Positions 1-11,700 of a DNA stretch of 64,000 nt are shown in pieces. The stretch's first letter is position 1; every line of letters starts with the position of its first letter. The position numbers and the translations under genes were made by a program. Below the pieces are notes generated by a model. The model was not told the DNA's origin. It ran no database searches and saw nothing but the letters and a program-made list of their open reading frames with translations. The DNA comes from Liolophura sinensis (Eukaryota; Mollusca; Polyplacophora; Chitonida; Chitonidae). The DNA lies in the NCBI RefSeq assembly GCF_032854445.1, contig NC_088295.1, positions 68,789,058 through 68,853,057 of the forward strand. The letters run 5' to 3'.

Positions 1-1834
1 CACTGCCCTGCCATCCTTATGCATACGATAAAGTCATAGTTGTGACAGTATAATAGTTTTGGCCATTCTTCTTGATTTAGTGGGAAGATCTTAGCACAAT
101 TTAATAAGAGAATAATATCTGTCTATGACAGTGTCAATCATTCACCTTTATTTTTGTTTAAAAGTTAATATATTAACGTGAACATTATGTAGTTTCACGA
201 ACTGCTCAATCAGGCGAGCTACAGGTATTTTCTGAATACCTTGTTTGCTTTGTTTTAATCCACGATGCTTGCATTGTTTTGATCAACGTTTTACACGATG
301 TTTTGTCTAACCGTGCATAAGATAGACCTTTTAATTTTCACAACGTGACCGTACTGATCTGTGCGGCATATAAACTCAGATCCGATAGATAAAATATAAA
401 TGCGTTAGTTCAAATGTACGGAAATCTAAAATGAAAATCTGTGATGAAGATTAATGAGACAAGGTAGAAAGGGATGGAACAAAAACTTTGGGACAAATGT
501 GCACACACCATAACCACGCGTGTTTGATGCACCAGCTATTGAAACAGATGATGTTCGTAGATATTAAAATACTGAGGCAAAAATATGTCAGAAAACATTA
601 CATCTTCAGTATAAATTGTTGGCTTTCTTTCACTCGTAGCGATGAGCGCGTGCAATGGTCTGAAGTACAAATTATATAATAATTACAGCCTGTGGAGTAA
701 ATCCTGCATCGAATGGGTCACAGAAAAGGCAAGAAGTTCCGCCCTGAGGCTAACACTTCCATAGGAATCTATAACCAGGAATGGTGTGTATGTGGACCGT
801 ACTTGATGTTTTTTGTTGGTGATAACAAAGAGGAATTAAACACTATAACTTAATATTCCAGTTATATTGACCGCTTTGTTGTATTCAAAACTTTATATTA
901 TAGCGTAAAAAAATACGGCAATATGCATTCAATCCAACATTAAACTCCAGAATCTTTTATATTTACTTATAAATTTATGTTTGACGCTGTGTTGAAGAAT
1001 GTTTTACATATATGACGGCTGTCCTCAAAGAAGCCATTGGCTGGAAAACCTTGTGGGAGTCCATCGAAGTCTGTATAAGCAGCAAAGCTGTCACATTATC
1101 AGTGTTAGGTAAAATATGCGGCATATTCGCTGTACAAGAGGAAATTGTCCTGATGTGTCTGGTATAGCGTTTCAGCGTTTATTACCATGCTTGTTTCACT
1201 GTGTGTGTGTTTGATAACTATGTCGCCATGTGAGGATTCCACCTGTGTATTATGAGGCCTTGTTCTTCTCCGCGTCCCTGTCCAAGGAGACTCCAGTGAA
1301 ACACAGCACAACGGTTTCCAGTTCCTTTGACTAATGCATGATTTTAGTCTATACCTTGGCTTTTGGAAACTTAAATTTACTGTAATGTACAGATTCCAAA
1401 TTGCACAGTTCTGCCCTGAAAAGTAGGTAAACAAGGTAGATATATCCATTTAAATGAACCAATTTGAAATGGTTTTAATGCTTAGAGAAGGCTTTACATT
1501 TTTCTGGTTAACAGTCGTCACAGATACATGTATCTAAATATGTCAAAAGATATTTCTGCCTTGTATATTTGGTCTTTGGTCATATATGGTTTTGGATGGA
1601 AATAAATACATACGAATATTATAAGGGGCTATCTTCGTTATGCAATGTAAGTCTGCGGTAGTCTATGACTTTGTGGAATGAAACGGCTTGAAATAAATGA
1701 TTTTGGCTTTACGAAGGCATTTTACAGTCATATCCTGACGAAATGTGGCGTTGGCTTTGTAAAATAAAGTGGGTTTATGTTTGCTATCAACTGAGTGTTA
1801 TCTGCCTGGTTTTGTTTCAGACCGACTTACCCAC
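1..1834. other. Left-edge sequence downstream of gene A exon 5; no exon recognised
   Basis: Gene A should continue leftward here with its EGF exon and three discoidin exons. I looked on the minus strand for the six-cysteine EGF pattern and for the discoidin ending (RFVRF, then RVEVYGC) and found neither. In B and C the intron at this point is only about 0.6-0.7 kb, so A either has a longer intron and continues outside the window, or has lost its 3' half. The sequence is AT-rich with no clear repeat family. Confidence 0.4.
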
Positions 1835-3948
1835 CTCTAACGTCTATTGTGAACACGGAATCCGCATATTTCCCATGGTTATCCGTGGCTCTGATCCCAA
1901 ACTTGTACAAGGCGTCATAGTCTGGAGGTTTGCCGTGGATTCGCCCAGTGTTACTATCAATGACCACATTAGCGGGCAAAGCTCCCGATATCCTTTCGTA
2001 CTTGACTGGCCCCCTCTCAGGATCCTGTAACCATGACGACCGTTATGCATCGCACAATAATACAGAATGTGTTGAGTAACGGTATCGGTAAATATTTGAG
2101 AATTAGCGTCTTATCCGTCAAAGTATGCCGTAGACCGTAGCTGAAATAAGGAAGCCGCTTGAGGACCTTTTGCTATGTCGCAAATGTATATTAAAGGAGA
2201 TCAGCTAGGCAGGTGAGAAAGTTTCTCTATCGGCGGCTATATTTTTTTTTTTGGAAAAAATGTGTCAAAATCAACGATTTCCACATGGATGGATATTTCC
2301 ATCATGATGAAGTTAACTTTTAGGTTTGGTCGTGAAAAGAAAATGTTCTGAAGATACTTAGGTATTTAATGACATAAACTTTGTGCTGGCAAAATTCTGA
2401 GAAACTATCGTCAAGTTAATACAATGTTCAGTAAACGTCCCAGGACATTTTTACCTCTGCCAGGACTCTCACAGATATAGGTTGGCCTGACGAAAATGTG
2501 CCCAGTCTTCCATCGCCGAGACTTTGGGACCAAATAGGTGGTAAGCTCAAGATTATCTGAAGATCAACAATGAAACGACATTTTTTCATTTGAGACCAGT
2601 TGAATTTATAGTCAAAAAATCTATGAGGATAGGGAGGGGTAGTTTTGAAATGACTGTTATTGAGTTTGTAGAATTAATTCAGATTTTCTTGGTATTGAAG
2701 TGCTTATGTCGAGGTAGTTATATCAAATCGCAAAACTTCGCAAAAGCGTCCCTATATGGGCATTTGTCAGATGGCAAAATGGATTCCCCTTAAATGTAGA
2801 CAGTAAGCACAATCTGGGATAGATTAAAACTTCTGTTCCAAAAAATTGACGAGTGTAGTTTTGCTGTACTTCTTTACTGAATTTTAACTAGTTGTTAGTT
2901 GTCAAGTTAGAGATTATTGTTGTCTACTGAGCTTCTTGCCCAGCCTCACATAGTGGTTGTCTCCCCTGTGTTCAAAACATACCGTTGCAAGTTCAGAGAA
3001 CACTGTATCTCCAATGTACACTTTCCCTCCAGCCCCGGGTGTGATAAGTATATTGCCTGATTCTCCGGCCTGAAATGGAAGATCGCAAATTCTTTTGTAC
3101 AGCAAACATTTGTTTTAAGTCACTAGAGCTCCTTAGCTAATATATACCGTACAAGTTTTGACATGAAAGATTGTAGTATTGTATTCAGAGCCGTATGTTT
3201 ATGCCGAATCAGACTTTTTGAGAGGGTTTGCACTGAATTTCCTGAGCTCAGTAGATCAATATATCGGCCCAAATATGCCTTCTATAAGAAGAAGATGTTA
3301 TACATTTATGGTGCCTCTCTGGAAACATACTAGATCTACACAGTATTCACAGTTATCGCATACTAAAGGAACAATTCCATGTGTTCAGATCTCAAAATGA
3401 ACTTTATGAGGAAAGATTTCATATAACCACAAGCGTTAAGGGTTGATTAGCACCATTACCTGCACGGTTACATTTCCATTCTCCTCTGAGAATACGTCAA
3501 CGTTGGGGTACTGCACCTCGAAGAAACTGACAATGACAATATTACTGAAAGATGGTGGAATAAATAGTAGATATGTCCACAAAATTATATACACATAACT
3601 AAAGGTTTATGTTCTTTTAATTTTTTAAAGGCACAAGACTCTCGTCCTATGTGAATAAAAAGTGAAGAAAAACCAACCATGAAGTACATGTTATTTTAAC
3701 CCCAAAACACGTTACATCAAATATTTTCGAAATCGTTTCAAAAGCATTTAGCATGGGACATATGCAGGTGGTTTTCACCTTGAGGAGAGGCGAAGGTGTA
3801 AATGTAGGTATGTTGATAAATTATGGCGTACACAATGAAAATTGAAGACACAAGTTAGGGTTATATAGTCAGACGTATTTACAGGACGCTACCTGGCTTC
3901 GACCGTTGCTGACGATGTCAGGATCACCAGGCCTAAAACCCTCCACAT
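1835..3948 (-). CDS. Gene A: secreted cadherin-like (He_PIG) domain protein, paralogue of B and C, 5' part only
   Basis: Five minus-strand exons are recognised: 3893-3948, 3460-3526, 2983-3069, 2455-2556 and 1835-2024. Their lengths and phases match the first five exons of B. Exon 1 encodes MWRVLGLVILTSSATVEA, a signal peptide. Exon 2 (FFEVQYPNV, then GNVTV) carries an N-glycosylation sequon shared with B and C. Exon 3 is Gly-rich (GNILITPG). Exons 4 and 5 form one dystroglycan-type cadherin-like/He_PIG domain: SLPPIW, LGTF, DPERG, TGRIHG, FGIRATDNHGKYAD. The usual LPPG turn is LPANV here. Exon 5 can end at either of two donors 4 bp apart; only the inner one (GTGGGT) keeps the family's phase. 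The EGF and discoidin exons are not in the window. It is probably a real gene, but silencing or truncation cannot be excluded. The function is unknown; a secreted binding protein is inferred. Confidence 0.75.
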
Positions 3949-5573
3949 TATGTGCCAAGGAAACGGTATACCGGGATTACTTTTCAACACTGAGATTTCT
4001 GGTAATTTTCTAAACCCCAAAACCAGAGCGCCCAAAGTTACGTTATGGAAGCCTCTTCACGTGACCGGGCAAACCTCACCAAGACCTCGGCGGACTCCAG
4101 ATTCCTGAAGTGTTCAAGTACATGTTTATTCAGACCCAGGAATTCAGAGGAAACTCGGTACTGAAGGTATGTCCTCGGGTACACACCTATTTATCAACAC
4201 TGTTAGATACATATATATCTGGTCAGTTGGAGTATCTGAATAAAGTTGTCGTGATTAATGTCTGTCTAGTATACAGAAACACCCTTACCAAAGTAACAAC
4301 GCAGTTATCATGACCGGGTTTCTAATAGGTGTATACCAACTATAAAAGGTATAAAGCCATATAACATGTTTCATTTATTAGAATGGAAGGACATCAGCCC
4401 ACCAGAGCGCCCAAATATCAATGCTAATTGTTTTAATTAATAAATTTCACTTATACGACGTCGGCCAGCATTATGGTGGGAGGAAACCGGGCAGAACCCG
4501 GGGGAAACCAATGACCATACGCAGGTTGCTGCAGACCTTCCCACGTACGACCGAAAAAGGAAGCCAAGATGAGCTGCCTTCAGCTAAAGTCTGATCATGT
4601 CTGTTTATGCTTTAAGTGAAGAGAAATGGTCAAATTTCATTTACACAAAACCCTTCCATGTTCCTCAGGGTCTACTGTTTTAAACATTGTAAACCGTAGT
4701 TGACTTGCACTCGCGGCCATGTTAGATCTCTATCAAATTAATTCCTTGGTCTTTCATATAAAAAGGCGCATTTTGATGTGTACACTGGTCCATGGAATTA
4801 CTTTGTCAGAGATTGGTCGCAAGATCAAGTCATCTATGGCCAGGCCCAGGGCCAACTTGCACGACGCCCTTTTAACGTTAAGAGCATGTAACTAACATGA
4901 CCTAAAGGTCAGAACTATAGGCATTACGTCGCCATAGTAGTTACGTGTGTTAACGTTAAGAGAGCTCCGTGTCTTGATACTTAGATAAAAAGTTTCTAAA
5001 GATGTATGTATAAAGCCAGGCCCAAAATTTCGAGGGCTCAGTCAATAGAGAGTACATTTTCTCTGTGGTTTGTGAATCTAGAATCTAGTACTTGTTTATC
5101 AGTTACTGCTCTGCATACGACTGCGATCCCGGCTCCTGCTGCTTGTTGTATCATAGTTGTATCTAATTCCGCTTAACCCGGGGCTAGAAGGTCTATAAAC
5201 ATTCACGTTTGTTTATTGTCTTCGAGTGGTACACGAAGGCCGGATTTGATGCTTAGATGTGGGTTAAGATTTAAATAAATCCTCCTACAATACGAAAACA
5301 AAGGACCACTTTTCAATGCGTAAAATGATCCTAAAGATAGCGAGAACTTCAATGGAATAAATAAACAAGAATTCATAAAATTAGTATAGAACGGAAATTA
5401 TTTGTGTGCTAAATAATACTGATTATTTACTGATTTCTTCAATGACAACGCCTTGGATGGGTCCTGTCCCAGTTCACGAAAATGAACCAGCCAGCAAACG
5501 TGTATAGGAGTAAGGACCTTAGCACAGCCAAAGAATAATACTAAGTTTGACACCAGTTGTCAGGCATTGATAA
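3949..5573. other. Spacer between gene A and the 3' end of gene B
   Basis: This spacer holds the promoter side of gene A and the downstream side of gene B, both on the minus strand. No TATA box was seen close upstream of the gene A start. A minus-oriented SINE lies inside (listed separately). The rest is AT-rich sequence in which I see no exon or RNA gene. Confidence 0.4.
4433..4572 (-). repeat. SINE fragment (common tRNA-derived family), minus orientation
   Basis: It contains the family core read backwards on the plus strand: the tail side (TTTCACTTATACGACG), then GGCCAGCATTATGGTGGGAGG, the CCGGGCAG...CCCGGGGGAAACC segment, CGCAGGTTGCTG and ACCTTCCCACGTACG. The tRNA-like head is missing. 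It lies between genes A and B. Confidence 0.8.
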
Positions 5574-5579
5574 TTTATT
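5574..5579 (-). terminator. Candidate polyadenylation signal of gene B
   Basis: On the minus strand this reads AATAAA, about 185 bases past the gene B stop codon. It is the first canonical hexamer I found downstream, but such hexamers are common in AT-rich DNA. Confidence 0.35.
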
Positions 5580-5761
5580 CTCGATCAAATTTGACAAAAC
5601 CAAAAACAACGATTGTTGTACGCAAAGTCTAAAATATGTTGACTGTTGAGCGGTGTTCATTATTGTTTTGTTTAAATGTTAGGTTACACGTTGAATATTG
5701 TTAGTAAGAATATGAGAACAGAAGATGTGGCTGGGGCTCATCGTCAGGACGTCTGTGCCAT

Positions 5762-8700
5762 TCACACCTTGCAACCATAGACTTCCACTCGCATTCCTGG
5801 ATTGCTCTTCCATGTTAGAGGTAGAAATCTCACAAAGCGTGCCACAACAGGGAAATCCAGCCGATGCTTTATGATGGAATCGTAGTGCTGACTTCCGCCA
5901 AAAACCTACAACACATGACTAAATGTTTAACATTTAATGTCAACAAACCGAATAACAAATGAAATGTACAGTACAAATTACGATAAATCCCTGATTGCCA
6001 CGTTTCAGTTGTCACATGCATTTTGCACACTCACCTTTTTGTAACCGGACGTCTCGGTGATATAGCTGAAGATGTTACCGTCCTCACTTGTCTGAAGCTC
6101 GTATGAGGCGATGTAGTAGGATTGTGACTGGTAACCTTGCGCAGCAACAGCGTACACTTCTGTTCGTTCTCCAAGATCAACCTATACAGGCACATTAAGG
6201 AGAGGTACCAATCAGTACTACAATGGCGACTGAGATCACCCTTATGAATAAGATTAAAGCAAAAGAAGATTTTATACAAACTACACCTTAACTGAAAGAG
6301 CTATACAAACTATACCGGTATAGAATTCTATTTTTTTTTAAGTTTTCGTAAAAAAGAAAAACGGTTTTAAGCATCATGATTTTCGAGGAACATTGAAAGT
6401 CAAGCCATGTTTTAGGCTTGTCCAAAGAAAGCCTCCTTTCCTGTTTTAAATATTAGTTGTGACGTCACTGTGCTTAAAGTTTTACTCCTACCATGTGATT
6501 ACGTGTATTTCCAGTCTCAATTAAGTATATTGTGATAATCGTACATTTTAAGGTCTGTGAAAGCCAATCCAAAAAAAGGAAGAGTTTGGGTTGTACGGGA
6601 GGAGCGGTCAAGTCTACATGCTTGGCTGTATGCCACAGTGTGGCTGGAATGCCATTTTTTTTTACCTAATTTTGCCATGGTGCGGGGTTTGTGTAAATTG
6701 GTTCTACTTATGCTTTTACATGAACAGTTAGAGTAAAACGCTGAATGAGGTAAATTGATAACAGGCCGTATTTCACTGGTTACCTGTCACCATTTGCCAG
6801 CTATCACACTGTCGTCGTTTCTCTGGTTTCACTCTCTATGCTGTACGTTTTTTTAATTATACTGGCTAGCTACCGGATAAAGCTAAACACGATGACGTAT
6901 GTAATCTGTTAAAGAAGACTTAGATGTTTAACTATTAAAAACGCAAATAAAAAGTACTACTGACAGCAAATCGGAATATTTTATTTAGCCTTACACATAG
7001 CCCTTTGACCTATACATATGCAAGCATGAACGATTCTCACCATACAAGTATAAATGGCCGAAATCAACCTAGGGAGACAGGGAGAGGGGGTGTTGATTTG
7101 TAAAGGCGTTTTCCACCCCAACGGGGCGATGCCTCGAGATCAGCTGAGGTAAGGACACAAGCATTAATTGCCGAGATCAACCTAGGTAAAGATATAAGCA
7201 TTAATGACCGAGACCAACCTAGGTAAGGATATAAGCATTAATGGCCGAGATCAATCTAGGTAAGGATACAAGCATTGATGACCGAATCTACTTCGATAAG
7301 GATACAAACATTAATGATCATGATCGATCTCACAAAAATGCAAGAATTAATGGTCGAGACCTGCCTAGGTAAGGATACATGCATTAGAAGTCGAGATGAT
7401 ACAACCATAAATGGACAATAACAATCTGGCTAAGGATACAAGCATTGATGACTCAGATTAATCTGCTGATACAATCATGATTGGTCAAGATCATCCTGGC
7501 GACGAACACAAGCATAAACGGCCGAGATCATATAGGTGAGTATAAAGGCATTCTCTGACCCCGATCAAACTGCGAATACAGATTTTTTTTTTTTTTTTTT
7601 GGATTGGTGTTTTACGCCGTACTCAAGAATATTTCACTTATACGACGGCGGCCAGCATTATGGTGGGTGGAAACTGGGCACAGCCCAGGGGAAACCCACG
7701 ACCATCCGCAGGTTGCTGGTAGACCTTCCCACTTGCGAATACAGACATTAATAGCCGGGATCAACCAAGCTAAATATAAAAGCAATAATGATCGCGATCA
7801 ACCTACAACCAATCTTGGTAGAGATCAATCCAGCTATAAGGATACAAGCATTTAAGACAGAAATCAACCCAGCTGTGGATACAACCATTAATAACCGAGA
7901 TCATCATAATTAAGTGTACAGACATTAATCGCAAATACCGTCCTACAAATCCAGACGTAAAATTTGTTCATGTAAGCCACATGCTAGGAATAACTTTTAA
8001 AGACAAAATCTGAAAAGAACATCTGACAGTATAACACAGATGCACTTTTATATGTTCCATACAAGGATTCTGTGTAGAGCAAACCAGTTTTGATCTTAAA
8101 GTGAGCATAAAGTCAGCCACTGAAACTGAATTAATTAATAAAGTAGTATTTCAGAAATGTTCTTAAAATATTTTTAAAAATTCCACACCGCTTATCAACA
8201 AAATAAATAGCAAACAATCGTCAGTACCAAGCCACTCATTTGATGACACCACTTTGCCATATCATAGCTATCTAGAGTGACGTCACAAAACCTAGGAGCT
8301 TTCCCGTACCATCAGTATTAACAATGTAACAATGAGAAAATACAAAGAAAAACGTCCGGTAACCAACCAAAGGGTACCAACTCTATTCCGTGTTCAAAGG
8401 GCCGATGTTTCTTTTGGTTTGGCACTCGGTCAGGGCGATGTTCGTGGACACAAGCGTCATGTTTTAGCGATCCTGCTCGTGTAAGCACTAGGTCTAGCCG
8501 GCTGTGCCGACATCAAGGAATTTACCGAATATAGCAGGACCTTCTGATTTATAACAGACTCTTTCATTTGGATTTTGGGAAGATATTTTCGAAATAAATC
8601 TGACTTTGCGAAGGAAAAATAATGCAAAGTCACAATATTTTTCTTCAAGCAATGACTCTGCCGGGGCGGTTTTCTTGTTAGCTCTTACTGACAAATTACT

Positions 8701-11700
8701 GTAGTCTCCTGCCCAACAAGTACGCATTCTGACACGGGTAAGCGTTCTCAATTTCCTGCTCATAAATGTGTCGTCCAAAATGCATCAGTTTAACACTTAA
8801 ATTAACAGTAAAATGAAATTGATTTCATCGATATTTGTCCACCCACTAAAAGAAACCACACTGATAATGGAGAGCTAGTAGGTTTTTTGACGTGACTCTT
8901 TCAGAACACGTGATTGACCAAGCTCATAAAGGCTTCTCCAACAGGGTCATCCCCATTACTGAATTTCATCTTCTCGGCTTTCAAAACTTTATAGAATTTC
9001 ATACATAGTTTTCTGTGACAACTCTGTCTTATATCTCTTTTCCTATGTATATATAGTAGCAGACTTCATGTTCACTTTAAAGCTTCCTTGGCACTGACCT
9101 GTAGCCAGGACCCCTTCCCGGTGCCGACCCAGCCCCCTGAGGCGTTAAGACGGCCGTTCGACGCGGCGTAGGTACCTTCGGACAGGTAAGCAGACATCTG
9201 AGCGTCGGGTATAAGCTTGTCTTTTGCATTCACACCAAGAGGATGGTTAACACAATCTAGAGAATGATAACATGTGGAAAATATTAATTTTGATATTGTT
9301 GATCATAAAACTCCCTTAAACAGATGTATACGTGAACTGTTTCGTAACGCTAGGGGATCTCTATCTAGATGTTTCACCCACAGTGATCTATAAAAAACCT
9401 CATATATTTCACTAATTTGTACGCCATATATTCAAGAATATTTTTACAGCTACAACTGTTGTCATGGAGGTTTACAAGGGTTAAAACTGGGAATACCTCA
9501 GTGAAAAACGAATTTAAATGCCACATGTAAGAAATTTATGGTTATTTTAATCAGTCTTAAATAAACGGAGTCTACAAGAGTTAAAACTGGAAATATCTCA
9601 GGGGAATATAAATGTAAGAAACGGAACTGAAGATATTTACCCACAGTAACTATTGAGAAGTTTACAAGCTCGCAATAATTGCAAAAGGAAAAAAAGTTGT
9701 ATACATAATGGTATACTGACCAACCATTCGGGATTATAGGTTAATCCATTTGCACTGTTCTGGCAAAGCTGCAGTAAGTTATAAACGAAAATTTAGTTCA
9801 TAAACCAACATGTACAAACTTGATTTTGCAATATTTGATTTAGGTTAACCTCTCCACAATGGAATTCTCATGTTCTCAAAGACTGATGGAAATTTGTCGG
9901 CTTTGATCGTACTCCACTGAACATGCTGAAGAAATGTCCTCACCAACTGTAACTTACCGAATTCACAACGTTCTCCTCCATAGCCATCTATACAGCTACA
10001 GGCGTAACCATTAGACAGGTCGGTACAACTTCCGCCATGCTGGCAGGGTTTTTTGTTGCACTGATTGTATTCTGGAAAGAGCGAATAGTACTCAGATTTT
10101 ACAGATTTTAATTTATGGTATTGTTTTTTTTACTTTATTGAACAATTACAATCTGCTAAGCAATAAGAACAATAAAAGTAGTAATATTAGTTCCTTCGTT
10201 ACCAATTATCAAGAAAGTACAGGCCTATTTCTCTATTAGATATAGCTGGATGGGCATTCCGCATACATGGTGTCCTCAGTAATCCTTAATCATTATACAT
10301 TGATATAATAGGGCTTTATCTGTTGGTTCAGGGTTGGTTCACGCATGTCTGTTTCTGTACGGCTAGATTTAAACATAACTTAGATCTGGTACAGTGATAA
10401 ATAATTGAGCTGGTTTACATTTACTTTTGCAACTGAATTTGTACAAGAATATATTTAGAAGTCTTTTTTGTTTGGTGGTAGTGAATTGGGAAACATAACC
10501 CGTCTAAAATAAGTTAATCCAATTAAGGGATGTGCTCTTTTACTGTGTCTGTATAGTTATGGCCACATAGCAAACAGGTAGTTCAAACAGCAAACAGGTA
10601 GTTCAAATGCACTGTAGTACAACAATGGTGAATTTTTTATAAAGCATGGAATCGACTTAGGCAAGTAAACATGGGAACGAATTCGGAATACTTACCCCGG
10701 ACTTCGAGTCTGAATATGCCATCAGCAAATTTGCCATGATGGTCGGTGGCTCGGATACCAAATATATAGGTGGCGTCTTCATCTGGAGCTGTCCCATAAA
10801 TATGGCCGGTTTTTGGGTCGAGCAAGATGCCAGGCGGGAGATCCCCGGACACTACCGAGTAGATGAGATCGCCACCCTCAGGGTCCTGGTTACGAAAAAT
10901 TGAACAGATTAAACAAACATCTCGTCAACAGTTAACATAAAGAACACAGAAAATCTACGTGATTAAGTCAAAGCAGTATAATACTGCGGTAGGGTAAGCA
11001 AATAAGTTTCCATCGGTTTTAGAGGTGATGTCATTTCTGGCCATAAAATCCATATATACAATAGGTTTTAATGAATGATATTAAGTCCTGGACCTTTTCG
11101 GAAAGGTTGAAATGACATGAATACAATGGTTACAGAACAGTTATACTTCACAGAAAAGAGCATTAATAAATAACTGATTAACACAAACCAGACAAGCTCC
11201 TGTGCACGTTTAGTACAGTGTAAAACATCAAATAAATAAATAAATAAGCTTTTGAACTAAACATGTGCCCCTCAAAACCGGCGTATCCTGTCTTAGGCAA
11301 GTACTGACCTCGGCATGCACGTAGACTGAGATGAGCAATCCGGCCAGAAAGGTACCAAGTAGATCGTGTTCTTCTTTAGTGATCCACACAGGAGGTAGAC
11401 TTTTTACTCGCTGGGTTATAAAAAGTTCTAATTAATTCTTGACATTGATAAGCTTACTGTGGAGATATATCCGGTTCTCCTATATTTTTAGGGAATCTAT
11501 AGCAGCCTAAAGCACCAAATACAACACAGTACTGCATATCTTCTTTGTCTTATATTCTACAATCAACTATATACGACTACTAATTATTCAATATACATAA
11601 ATTAATAGTAAAATAAAATTTAAAAAAAAAACAATTGATTAATCAAACAAGTCATCTCGTGAAAGAACTGGGTAATTTAGCAATCGTCATCGAGGAGAGA

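Noticed and set aside
1020-1100. Minus-strand phrase resembling the discoidin 'FxAYT' segment (SFAAYTDFDGLPQ)
   Set aside because: Only a few residues match, stops lie just upstream and the donor is poor. The required EGF exon before it is missing.
1105-1449. 114-codon minus-strand frame
   Set aside because: No domain, no EGF cysteine spacing and no splice logic linking it to gene A.
7536-7855. Overlapping plus-strand frames
   Set aside because: They are translations of a SINE and a minisatellite.
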